DNA from: Morinoia aosen
Lineage: Eukaryota; Arthropoda; Malacostraca; Amphipoda; Talitridae
DNA length: 64,000 nt
Direction of reading: 5' to 3'
NCBI GenBank assembly: GCA_030386875.1
Contig: CM059574.1
Location: 4,843,934 to 4,907,933, forward strand
Translations under genes and position numbers: made by a program
Notes under the pieces: model-generated
Databases searched by the model: none
Seen by the model: only the letters and a program-made list of their open reading frames with translations
Told to the model about the DNA's origin: nothing
Shown here: piece after piece, positions 1-9,700 of the stretch
How the letters are laid out: every line of letters starts with the position of its first letter
How positions within the stretch are numbered: the stretch's first letter is position 1

Positions 1-1080
1 GAACGGCACTTTCCGGCCTGCAAATCGAGTCTCGTAGTGATGCATCGTGCGTTGTAATTGTATAGCTATGACTGGATTTTGAGAACGAAGTAGCTTTTGT
101 ATATATATCGCTGATACTGATTTGCTAAAATTTTACCTTGCTCAGCAAGTATTTTATGAAAATTGAGGTAAATCCAAGCCGTTTATCGAGGTATTGAAAC
201 TTACAGCTGAGAGAAAGAGGGGTTGCTTTTTAATGCTGGACGAAGGAGTCGTGGAAACAGGGAGGGTTGCGGCTGGCCGTGAACAATGACGTCTTCATGA
301 TGACGGTTGGTTACGCTCAGTGGTGCTCTGAGTTTGAGATGTCTGTTTCTCGAAATTTGCTGTACGTAATGTTACATTTCGTACGACCAGGTAAGTCTCC
401 GACAAGAGTCGCATTTTTTTATGAGTCGCTTTTAATGAGAAAATATTTTAGTCAAAGTCAGTTCAAAGTCAGTTGCACTTTTTATCATGTTTTCTCTGGT
501 AATTGTGAATGTTTTTCAACTTCTCGTTCACCCGTTATTCTCACTGGTAGCTCACTTCAAACTATCGGTGTTTTTAAACTATTCGGTGTCAGTAGGGAAA
601 CGGAGGTACGAAACACAATAATTCTTCCGTGAACATTTGTCATCTTGGCCACGTAGGAAGTGAACAAAAACTTCACCGAGATGTTAGACATTACCAAAAA
701 TTTATCAAATCAAACGTAATTTCTCTGGTTGCTTGGAGCGAAAAAGTTCAGGATTTACCATGCTCTGAACAGTCAGAAAGACGGGAGGCAGAGGTACGGG
801 AAGAGAGGGGGGGGGGGTGAACGGGTTCAGTGAGGGGTGATTGAGGGAACAAGGACACTTCAGACAGACAGGCCTATAGGTCGAAACTGGGCTGAGCACA
901 CCATTGGCTTCGTGTTGCTAGTACTGCTGTGTTAGCATCGTATTTAAATTGCACTGTTTTAAGGACACCGTCTGGGTAGGAGAAAAGTCCGTTATTTATG
1001 GATGGATTTCTCTGAAATTTTCACAGTAGGTGTGAAATGATGGAAAGATCAATTGTTATTTCGACAAAATTTTTGTATCT
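1..1080. other. gene-free region, nothing recognised
   Basis: I see no convincing gene. The longest open frames (267-632 plus, 705-899 minus) have no recognisable domain and start on doubtful codons. A G-rich patch lies near 780-830. Confidence 0.4.
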
Positions 1081-1362
1081 GCACTGGATTTTTTTTTTTT
1101 GAAAAATATGATTAAATAGGGTTTTTTAAAATCCTACTTCTTCTACAATTTTGAAGTTACAGAACCAGAACTTCGTTTTTAGATTGCTTATATGTCTATA
1201 TAACCATAAGGGGCTACGAATTTTGATAACTTTTTTTTGTGGATTTTATGAATATTTTTTTTTATATATGTATCCTTTTTTCATTTTTTTTTCATGTCGT
1301 GTAATTTTCAAAATAATTGATATATCGAAAAATGTCTCCCCTTATGGATACACCTTGCTAAG

Positions 1363-1610
1363 CCCTATCGAATGGTATATAAACCATTCTTGTAGCTCTG
1401 AAATTGTGGAAGAAGTAGCATTTGAGAAACCAATTATCAAGTTTCCAGAAAAACGTGTTTTTTCACAAAAAAAATGTTTTTCTTTTTATCTTTTGAACTA
1501 CAAGATTTTCTACAATGAACTCTTGAGCGTTTGTAGCTCTTTTCAAGCCCTTTCGATTGATATAATTTACACTGCTGTAGCTCTGTAACTCTGGGAAAAA
1601 ATATACAACA
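1363..1610. repeat. ~182-bp direct repeat, with a third copy near 3410-3460
   Basis: The motif AGCCCTATCGAATGGTATA followed by TGTAGCTCT starts at about 1363. It recurs at about 1545 as AGCCCTTTCGATTGATATA followed by TGTAGCTCTG. A third copy of the stretch around TTGTAGCTCTTTTCAAGCCC lies at 3410-3440. The spacing between the first two is about 182 bp. The distant copy suggests that the DNA from 1600 to 3400 was inserted into, or duplicated within, a satellite-like array. Confidence 0.6.
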
Positions 1611-1659
1611 AAACACAATACATGTAATTCTTCAAAATAACTGTCACGATACAATGCTG

Positions 1660-3330
1660 ATCAAGCACGTAACGTAGGAGGACTTGCAACCTCCGCAAAA
1701 TAAATAAAATGTACACCTTTCTGCTCGCCAGCTACCCACATAATTAGTCATGGAGAATAATGGGCCTCAAGATTAAACACATTTATTTTGAGTGAACACA
1801 TGGAGCTGACACAGGGAAATTATGTTATCGCAACACTCATATTCGCACCAGAGCCCTCAGGCAAGATGCTAATGATTTGCGACATGGCACTTTAAAAATT
1901 TAGACACACGAAATGAATATTCTAGTTAATGCACACATGAATGAATGGTTACGTATAACATAGGTTAGAACCCACTTCACAAAATCGGACACATGAAATG
2001 AATCTTCTAGTTAGTGCACACATGAATGCATGGTTACGTCAAACATGGGTTAGACCCCTCGGCTATTAAACACCACGTGCTGCCTAATTCATATTACACA
2101 CTGCGCGCCAAATGGATTTGCACTGTTCAGCGTGCTGCTGCGTATCTAAACTGGCACCACGGCCATCCTCTGGAGTTCCCGCTGCAATACAGCACTCGCA
2201 TTTTGTTAACGCTTCGTTGACATTAATTTACTGTTGGTTCCTTTTGCCTTACTGAAGCTGAATACTCCTCGATCGTTGACCGGTTGAGACATGTAAGCAC
2301 TGTACCCCGGGCACTCCTGTCAGCAGCGAGCACCAGGCGGCTGACCACTTCACGACTCTGATACTGCCCGGCTGCAGCTACTGCCCTCGGTCTCAGCTGA
2401 CGCGCAGGCCAGCTTCCCAACCCGCCTGTGCAAATAATAAGCGGGGGTTGAGTCATCTATTCCCCGAGACATAAACGTTATATCCCCTCCGAGAATTGAC
2501 ATGAAGCTTCAACTGACAATGTGGCTATTCCCGACATGATTAATTGACTTTCTCCCTTTTTTACTAGAACAAATCACAAGCGCTTTGTTACATTAAACAT
2601 CAAGCCTGCACTTTAATAATAAAACACGAATATTCTAATTCCCCATTCAATGCCGTCTCAAAAAAAGAACCCTATGAAAAATGATCATTTTACCGTCATA
2701 CAGAAAGTCAAACTCAAGGCATCCTGTTTGAGATAATAAATCCCACACGCCCCGGATTGAAAAATTAAACATTTGCATAGATCCAAAGACTGATCCTAGC
2801 ACAGAACAAAGAATATGATCTCACCTCCCATCTTGGCACACGCAGGCCTACATCTTCACTTAGTCAGGATCACGCAGAAATAGACCGGCTGCTTTCAAGC
2901 CTCAGCTTATATATCTCACCCCCACAAAGGACGCGTCCCATGCGGCAGTGCGCTATACCCGCGCCAAGCTGAACGTGACGTATCCCTTCGTGATTGGCTA
3001 TCCCTCGAGCGTCACCTCACTACACTGACGTGTCCCTTACTTCACAATATTGCTACGCATATTTCTCAAAATAAACCCATAACTCCTTGATTTCTTAACC
3101 CGTGGGCAATTAAGTTTTTAACCCCTTCTTTTCCGTGCCATGTATTCACGTTGCACTCGTCTTATTATGTATTCAATTTGGCGCACTAGCTTTTCAGTCC
3201 AGTCGCTACCCTCTACGTACTCCTCCCATCTGCTGATGTGGTGCACCCCTCATCCCCTCACGATCGCGCTCTGCTGCAGAGCCGGTTGCCTTGCTGCGTA
3301 GCTTCGGTTTTCATATGCCTAATATAAATT
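1660..3330. other. GC-richer block between copies of the 182-bp repeat; no gene recognised
   Basis: Parts of this block (2040-2460 and 2880-3020) are clearly richer in GC and CpG than their surroundings. It contains TATATATCTC near 2910 and GATTGGCTATC near 2993, which resemble TATA and CCAAT promoter elements, although they are not arranged convincingly for one strand. No open frame resembles a known protein. A solo LTR or another non-coding mobile unit is possible, but I could not find matching ends. Confidence 0.25.
1903..2060. repeat. 85-bp tandem duplication
   Basis: GACACACGAAATGAATATTC at 1903 recurs as GACACATGAAATGAATCTTC at 1988. The similarity continues through GCACACATGAATG, TGGTTACGT and GGGTTAGACCC, so two adjacent copies of about 85 bp differ at scattered positions. 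Confidence 0.75.
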
Positions 3331-3459
3331 GTATCCTAACATAACCACTTTTTTATTTTTTCATTTTTTTCGACCAAAATACGTTTTTTTTAAGTCAACT
3401 CCTCTGTTTTGTAGCTCTTTTCAAGCCCTTTGGATTGGTGTGCTCGCCATAGCTGTAGC

Positions 3460-3509
3460 TATGATACTGCAGCTGTCATCGAGCTATGAATGAAAGCTGC
3501 GGTATCATA
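3460..3509. repeat. short inverted repeat (15-bp stem)
   Basis: TATGATACTGCAGCT (3460-3474) and AGCTGCGGTATCATA (3495-3509) form a 15-bp stem with one mismatch or wobble and a 20-nt loop. No neighbouring gene gives it a function. It may be the remnant of a small foldback element. Confidence 0.5.
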
Positions 3510-3981
3510 GACACGGCAGAACAGCTTAATTTTGAAATTGTCAAAATCTTATAAAAAATATTTATTTAGCGTTAGAATGATTCGTTTGAATAATGAAAAC
3601 ACTTTGAGTAGCTCATGAACGAACTCTATTGCCATTGCCGCAGAGAAACACGCTCAATTGACTCCCAATAATGAGGGGGGGAGGGGTCAAGGTCACGCCA
3701 CCCCCATCGCTTTCCCCCCCTCTGGTGGGCGCACTATTTGGAGTAGACGTAAACGGAAAGTACCAATGGAAGCGCAAGAAAATCCTCTATAAGATGCATA
3801 TAAAAACAGAAAATCAACACTCATCTCGATTTCTACCCAGACGGTGTCCTTAAGCAGAAATAATACAGAAGTAATTTTTTTCTTTTCGCAGTTCCATAGG
3901 TTGCAAACACATTCACTGATGGTAAAATTTTAGTATAACAGTAGTATGCCAGATAGTATGACAGAGCCCTCGTAAAGGTCT

Positions 3982-4521
3982 TGTCGCAACTCCAGCCTGC
4001 TCCTCTTGTATGTCCCATGCAAGTTAATTAATATCTTGTAATATAAGGGACTGGGTCAAAATCAATTCTTAATTGACCTAAAAGAATTATATAAATTAAA
4101 TATGACAAGCAGGCAATAATGGATTGCTTCCCCTTCCTGGCAACAAACGCGTATGTCGAACATCCTTAATGTGTTCGTTTATCTTTGCGAGCTGCATCCG
4201 AAGTCACAGCGACGGATTCGGAGCGCACGTGACGTCGAGGCCTTCGCCGGCTGACACGTCAGGAGACAACCACCTATGGAGTCGGCAGCACGTGCCTTGT
4301 GCGTTACGACTTCTAAACCGGTCCTGCTTTCGGGCATCTGAGAGCCCGGAGAGCCGGCTATCATTGAGGAAGTGTTCCCTGGACAACTTTTCTTCGAAGT
4401 TCAGGTGAGCAATCCTTATTTATTGTCTTTGCTTGTCATATTATCATTTAACTTAATGCAGAAGAGACTATGTCAATGCCAGGTTTATCTGGAAGTTGGC
4501 GCTTAGGTGGTTAGCGCGACA
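3982..4521 (+). repeat. 5' LTR of the BEL/Pao element
   Basis: This 540-bp LTR is bounded by the perfect inverted hexamer TGTCGC/GCGACA. It contains a TATA-like stretch (TTATATAAATTAAATA, about 4088-4103), a GC-richer centre with CACGTGACGTCG, and a possible splice donor (TTCAG/GTGAGC near 4403). Small open frames inside the LTR (for example 4124-4408) occur unchanged in both LTRs and need not be genes. Confidence 0.93.
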
Positions 4522-5413
4522 TAGTTCTTTTTTTCGAAGAAAAGTTTTTTTATATAAATCTTAATATTTGTTTCCTTCGAAAGTTACTTTTTTCGAAGTC
4601 AAGTTTAACGTAATTGTAATCTTCGCAACTTTATGAGGAAAGTGATTTAATCTTCGAATACTTCGAAGAAAGTGATCTAATCTTCAAATCTTTGTTCTTT
4701 CAACTCAAAATTCATTTATACGAAGAATTTCTTAAATTATAAAATTCTTCATTTCATTTGAAAGTTCGCAGTTCTGATGTGCGCAATTCGTTCGTCAGCT
4801 GCTAAGTAAGGCTGGAGTTGCTTCAGGAATAATCCTGGTGACTATATCTTTTTGTTTCTTCTTTCTCCAGTTTAAATAACTGTTTTTCATAAAAAAAAAA
4901 AACTTAAAATAAATGTAATAAATTTTCCGTAATTAGGAAAATCTTGTTGATTGCCGAGCTTTCCGGGCTTGAGGCCGGGGTGGTTCTCTTCTCATTTAGC
5001 TTAAGGTGCATTTTTTTGTGTCGTTTTTTGTGCAAGGTACTATTGTTCGTATTACTGGCTCCCTGTGCTTTTGGAAGCTAGTCTCTTGTTTACCTTCCAC
5101 AATTAGAATTTTCTGATTGCACTTTTGTGTATTAGTATGTAAGTAATAAATTAAATATATTGAAGCAAAAATTTAAAAATAGTATTTTTGCGAAAAATTT
5201 AATTGTGTAACCAATTATAATGTGATCAAACTTTAATTGGTGGGGAAGAACCTTTTTGTGTATTCTATGTGTCCTTTTTTATTTTTTCTATCTATATAAT
5301 ATAGGGATGTAACCGAATTTGTCCACTTAAAAAAAGTGTAGACCTTTATTAGCTGAACTTTTTTCTAATAAGCCTATTAACTATTTACTTATTACTTTTT
5401 TTGCCAACGTAAC
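4522..5413 (+). other. untranslated leader of the BEL/Pao element
   Basis: This AT-rich leader of about 890 bp has no gene. It is studded with TTCGAA motifs (several between 4530 and 4740) and holds a short direct repeat: GGAAAGTGATTTAATCTTCG near 4640 and AGAAAGTGATCTAATCTTC near 4668. It may carry packaging or primer-binding signals, but I could not identify them. Confidence 0.6.
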
Positions 5414-6682
5414 ATGACTGAAACGTTTAACGCCTTAGCCCTTAGCATGAAAATGCGGGGAGTAAAATGTAGTATTACCGCTTTGCGAAAGAAAGTGCTA
5501 GCTCCTGGCTGTGCACCTTCTCTCCTAAGGGAGGCTATTCCTCAGTTGAGTAGCCTTCTAAAGGACTTTCGCCATCTCTCTTCTATTCTACCTTCTGACC
5601 TTGAGGAAATTTCTGAGGAGGAGTTAGTTAGACGAGCTGAATATGAAGTACAAATTGTTGAATTAATAGCTGAATTAAAAAATTCAGTTTTTTCGGCACA
5701 GGTATCAAACTCTAATGATACCGCGCCTCCTTCTGAGGCTAGTAAGGTTTCTGTTGTGGATGTACCATTAAACATTTTCCGAGCTCCTCAGTTAACTTTA
5801 AGAAAGTTCAGTGATAATGAACACTGTCCTTTTTCTTTTCTCCATTTTCAGGAATCTTTTCTTAATGCTCTTCAAGCCTATCCTAATATGAGCGAGGAGC
5901 AAAAGTTTATATTCTTAAAAAATCAATTACAGGGAAGAGCCCTTAGTCTGGTTGAGGGACTTCCCAATGAGAATTGTTTCCAAGCTGCTTGGGCTTTGCT
6001 CAAGCAGGAATTTTTGAACGCAGACAAACTAGTTTCTCTTGCACTGGACGAATTAATAAATTCTCCCAGTGTCTTTAGCTTTGCAGAAATAGGGACTTTT
6101 CTTTCTAAAGTTAAGTTTCGTCTACTTGAGCTCTCTAAGCTTGGAGTAGATTTTCGTAACGAGAAATCAGGCAATCTCTTGTTTTCTGCTATAATTAAAA
6201 CCAAACTGCCTGACTCTTTTTTGTTAGAACTTCTCCGTTACTGTAAAGCTAGTTTCTTCTCTTTAGAAATGTTTGAGAACGCGCATCATGTGCTGTCTCT
6301 GTTGGAAACTAAATCCAAACCTAAGAAATGTCTCTCCCTTCGCAATGATAGGGTGGAGGAGAAGACTCGAGCTGAAACTAAGTTTAAATCTTCTCCTGTA
6401 TCTTCTAACCTTCCTAACGTGAAAGTGTGCCGGTTTTGTAAGCAGACCGGTCACACGTCCTTTTCTTGCCGTAAATTTGATACTCACGAAAAACGCGTGA
6501 AGCAAGTAGGCGAGTTGCAATTGTGTTCCGTATGTCTTAGTCACAACCACGTAGCTAAGTCTTGCCCTGCAAAAAGCAGAGGCTTGCCCTTTCATTGTTC
6601 GTTATGTAAGGCTAATACCCACGTTAGCCCGTTATGCCCTAAGTTTGTAAGTTTTTCTTCTCTTGCCGCCTCATCTTCTTGA
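5414..6682 (+). CDS. gag: BEL/Pao Gag protein
   Basis: This is the structural capsid/nucleocapsid protein of the retrotransposon, 422 residues long. It should assemble the particle that packages the element RNA. The N-terminal third is helical and charged. The middle (about residues 130-300) resembles the BEL Gag capsid region, with ALSLVEGLP and AWALLKQEF. The C-terminus holds three CCHC zinc knuckles of the form CX2CX4HX4C: residues 339-352 (CRFCKQTGHTSFSC), 371-384 (CSVCLSHNHVAKSC) and 395-408 (CSLCKANTHVSPLC). Translation starts at the first ATG of the frame, just after the AT-rich leader. The stop is UGA (6680-6682). The pol frame is the same frame, so Gag and Pol are separated only by this codon and 21 further nucleotides before pol's first ATG. 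Most BEL/Pao elements have one uninterrupted gag-pol frame. Confidence 0.9.
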   Translation: MTETFNALALSMKMRGVKCSITALRKKVLAPGCAPSLLREAIPQLSSLLKDFRHLSSILPSDLEEISEEELVRRAEYEVQIVELIAELKNSVFSAQVSNSNDTAPPSEASKVSVVDVPLNIFRAPQLTLRKFSDNEHCPFSFLHFQESFLNALQAYPNMSEEQKFIFLKNQLQGRALSLVEGLPNENCFQAAWALLKQEFLNADKLVSLALDELINSPSVFSFAEIGTFLSKVKFRLLELSKLGVDFRNEKSGNLLFSAIIKTKLPDSFLLELLRYCKASFFSLEMFENAHHVLSLLETKSKPKKCLSLRNDRVEEKTRAETKFKSSPVSSNLPNVKVCRFCKQTGHTSFSCRKFDTHEKRVKQVGELQLCSVCLSHNHVAKSCPAKSRGLPFHCSLCKANTHVSPLCPKFVSFSSLAASSS

Positions 6683-6710
6683 CGGTTAAAGGCACGTTTT
6701 CGAATGTGCC
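6680..6710 (+). promoter_or_regulatory. candidate stop-codon readthrough signal between gag and pol
   Basis: The gag stop reads UGA-CGG, followed by a spacer of exactly eight nucleotides (6683-6690) and then a hairpin. GGCACGUU (6691-6698) pairs with AAUGUGCC (6703-6710), eight pairs including one G-U, closed by a UUCG tetraloop (6699-6702). UGA-CGG is a known leaky context in some plant RNA viruses. An 8-nt spacer before structured RNA is the arrangement known from gammaretroviral gag-pol readthrough. The element looks young and the frame is otherwise intact, so a random nonsense mutation is less likely. Reinitiation at the in-frame ATG at 6704 is the main alternative. Confidence 0.6.
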
Positions 6711-9700
6711 CTGTAATCGCTCTTTCTACTAAAGTTAATAATATTTCTAAACGTGTAAATTTCGTCATTGACTCAGGAAGTCAACAAACGTTGATTGACC
6801 TGAATACCGTTAGTTCTAATAGTTCTAACGATGATTTGCAGCAAATTACTGTAAACACGGTTGGTGCCTCTGTCCCGTTGCGGGGCAAGCACATTAACGT
6901 CGAGCTCGTGCTTCCTGACTGTGAGAAGCATGAGCTTGATATTTTTGCAATGCAAAATTTGCACCTACAGATGGGGATGAAGGGTTTGAAATCTAAACTC
7001 GAGCTCCTTAAGACTAAGCTTCCTCTGTCTACTTCCTTTCCTGAAGTCGTTGATGACAATATTCAAATCAACGGCATTCTGGGGGTTGATGCTCTTCAAG
7101 CTTTTCGAGTGCTTGAATTGCAAAACGTCGCTGGCTATAAAGTTATGCGTGTAGCTAACGGTTTTTTACCCTTCGGGGATCTAAAATGTTATAAATCCTC
7201 TTTTCCTATTGTGGCTTCGGCCGCTAAAAAGCAAGACGGTGGCTCGCCTTGTTCTGTTGTTTCGCCTAAGAGTTCTTCTCTTTCTGTTGTTTCGCCTGAC
7301 GTTTCTTCCTCTTCTTCTGCTCTGCATAAAGTTTCTTCTTCCTTGACTATTGCAAATAACCAAAAAAAGCAAACAAAAAAGAGTAAATCTAAAGCTAAGC
7401 GTTATCATGGTGTGTTGGAGGCATTTTTTGAACCTCCTAAAGTTTGTTCTTCTGCCTTGGATGGAACTGAGTGTGATGTGCAGGCCGGTCTTGATAGACT
7501 TCTAGACTTAGAATTAATAGGGGTGCCTGCTAAGGAAGTGGAGAATGATAAAGAGTTAAAAGACTTTAAGAGTAGCGTAGTTTATGACGAAGGCCGCTAT
7601 TATGTTCACATACCTTGGAATCGTAATATACTAGCGAAAGTGCCACATAGTTTCGGGTTGGCGCGCTATCTCGCGCAGAAAGTTGCTGCTTCTAACTCTC
7701 GTAAAGGGATAGAGAAGCAATATAACGATGTCTTTCAGGAACAACTCGAGCTAGGTATAATTGAGCCTCTCTCTCTCGAGAATTTAAATGTGTGTGAGCA
7801 TAAGTGGATACCACATAGGCCTGTCGTGAGAGAACACGTTACCACTTCCAAGATACGCCCAGTGTTTAATTGCTCGCTCAAGCGAGGTAAATTGCCTAGT
7901 CTAAATGAGGCCTCATACGTAGGTCCTAACCTCATGAATGATTTGCTTGGCTTGTTGGTGTATTTTCGCTCTAATTCTGTTGTTGTGCTATCAGATATTT
8001 TCAAGGCTTTCCTTCAAGTGAAGTTAGCCAAAAATTTTGACCGAAATCAGTTTAGTTTTGTTCTCTTTCAAAATGGGGAATATAAATATTTTAGGTACAC
8101 AACCTTGTTATTCGGTTTTGTCGCTTCCCCTTACATTCTCAATTTTCTTCTCAAACTACATGCTAAAACTATTAGTGATTTGGTGGTTAGAGACATCATG
8201 TCTAACAAACTGTACGTTGATAACCTTATATTCACAACTAATAGTCCCGAGCTTGCGCTTGACACTTTTCAACGCTCAAACAAAGCTTTCAAAGAAAGCG
8301 GCTTTCCACTGCGTCAATGGCAGTCTAATAACTCTAATCTTCTGTCTCAGATTGACCCTTCTCTTTGTAGCTCCAGTGAGCACTCCAGAGTGTTGGGTTA
8401 CAACTTTAACTCTTCTTCTGATTCTCTTTCCATATCTGTAAAAAGCTTAAATCCTTCCTGTAAAACTCGTAGAAGTATGCTGTCAGACATTGCTTCGTTG
8501 TATGATCCGCTAGGAATTCTGTTACCTTTCTCTGTTAGAGGAAAACTCATCTTACGTAAATTAACACCGTTGAGACTAGGCTGGGATCAAGACGTTCCAG
8601 ATGATATCTGTAAAGAATGGCGTAATTTTTGTCAGGAATTTTCTCAATTGCATGAATTTGAGTTCCCTAGGATGAATCTTGTTGAAACTGAGAAAGTTGA
8701 CCTCGTAATTTTCTGTGATGCTAGTGAAAGAGCTTTTGGAACCTGTATGTACGGTGTCCAAAAAGAGCGCAGCTCACTTCTTTTCTCTAAGGTTAAAGTT
8801 TCACCTCCTAGGCAACGAACTCTTCCTTCTCTAGAACTTCTGGCTGTGTATCTTGCGTACCAGTGTCTTGTTTCTCTGATGAGTGACGTCAATTTTCCCT
8901 ACACGGTCTCAAGTGTAACTTTTCTTACCGATTCCCAGGTTACCCTGGCTTGGTTATTGAGTGGTAAGCCTCCCCGAAAGAATATTTTTGTCAGTAATAG
9001 AATTAAGGATATAGACAGCATGCGACTAACGTTGGAAGGTACAACTAAAGCTTCTTTTCACTATGAATACGTTCCCACCATGTACAATATGGCAGATATG
9101 TTAACTCGAGGCATAAAAGCATCAAAGTTTCTCGAGAGTAAAAATGTATGGTTAACAGGTCCTGACTGGATTCGCGAAGGTAAGGACCAGTGGCCCAAGG
9201 GCCACTTGGGATGCATTCCCCATCAATTTATATCCTCTGCATGTATTAATGTTAATGTTGTCCCTCCGTGTAAAGCTCCTATTTTGGAGATTGAACGCTT
9301 CTCCTCCTATCCTAAGTTACTAGGTACGGTTGAGAAGGTGTTTAAAGCTGTCGCTATTTTTCGACATGCAGATTTGGGCAATGCAAAATTGCGAGCTTTC
9401 CTGTTCCTTATTTCTTCTATGCAAAGTATACACTTTGCAGGCGAGCTCGAGGCCTTGAAAAACAAAAGTCCTCGGCCGCCGCTGTTAGTTAGAACTTTAA
9501 ACCTTTTTCTCGATTCGCACGGTATCATTCGTTCGAATAGTCGTATTGCGAATGCTGAGGAATTAGACTATAACACTCGCAACCCCATCTTGCTGTCTAG
9601 TTCTTCACATTTGACTCATTTACTAATTTCGCACACTCACAAACTTCTTAACCATCAGGGGCTCGACATCACCGTTCAGAAACTTAAGGTAGACGGTTAT

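Noticed and set aside
267-632. 121-residue open frame near the window start
   Set aside because: No domain, no splice context, doubtful start codon and no compositional sign of coding.
4124-4408. 94-residue frame inside the BEL LTR (repeated at 11320-11604)
   Set aside because: It is present in both LTRs only because they are identical. It has no domain and is probably chance in a GC-richer segment.
4522-4740. Heat-shock elements in the BEL leader
   Set aside because: TTCGAA motifs lack the GAAnnTTC spacing required.
7181-7408. Arg-rich minus-strand frame in pol
   Set aside because: Antisense shadow of the Ser-rich spacer of Pol.
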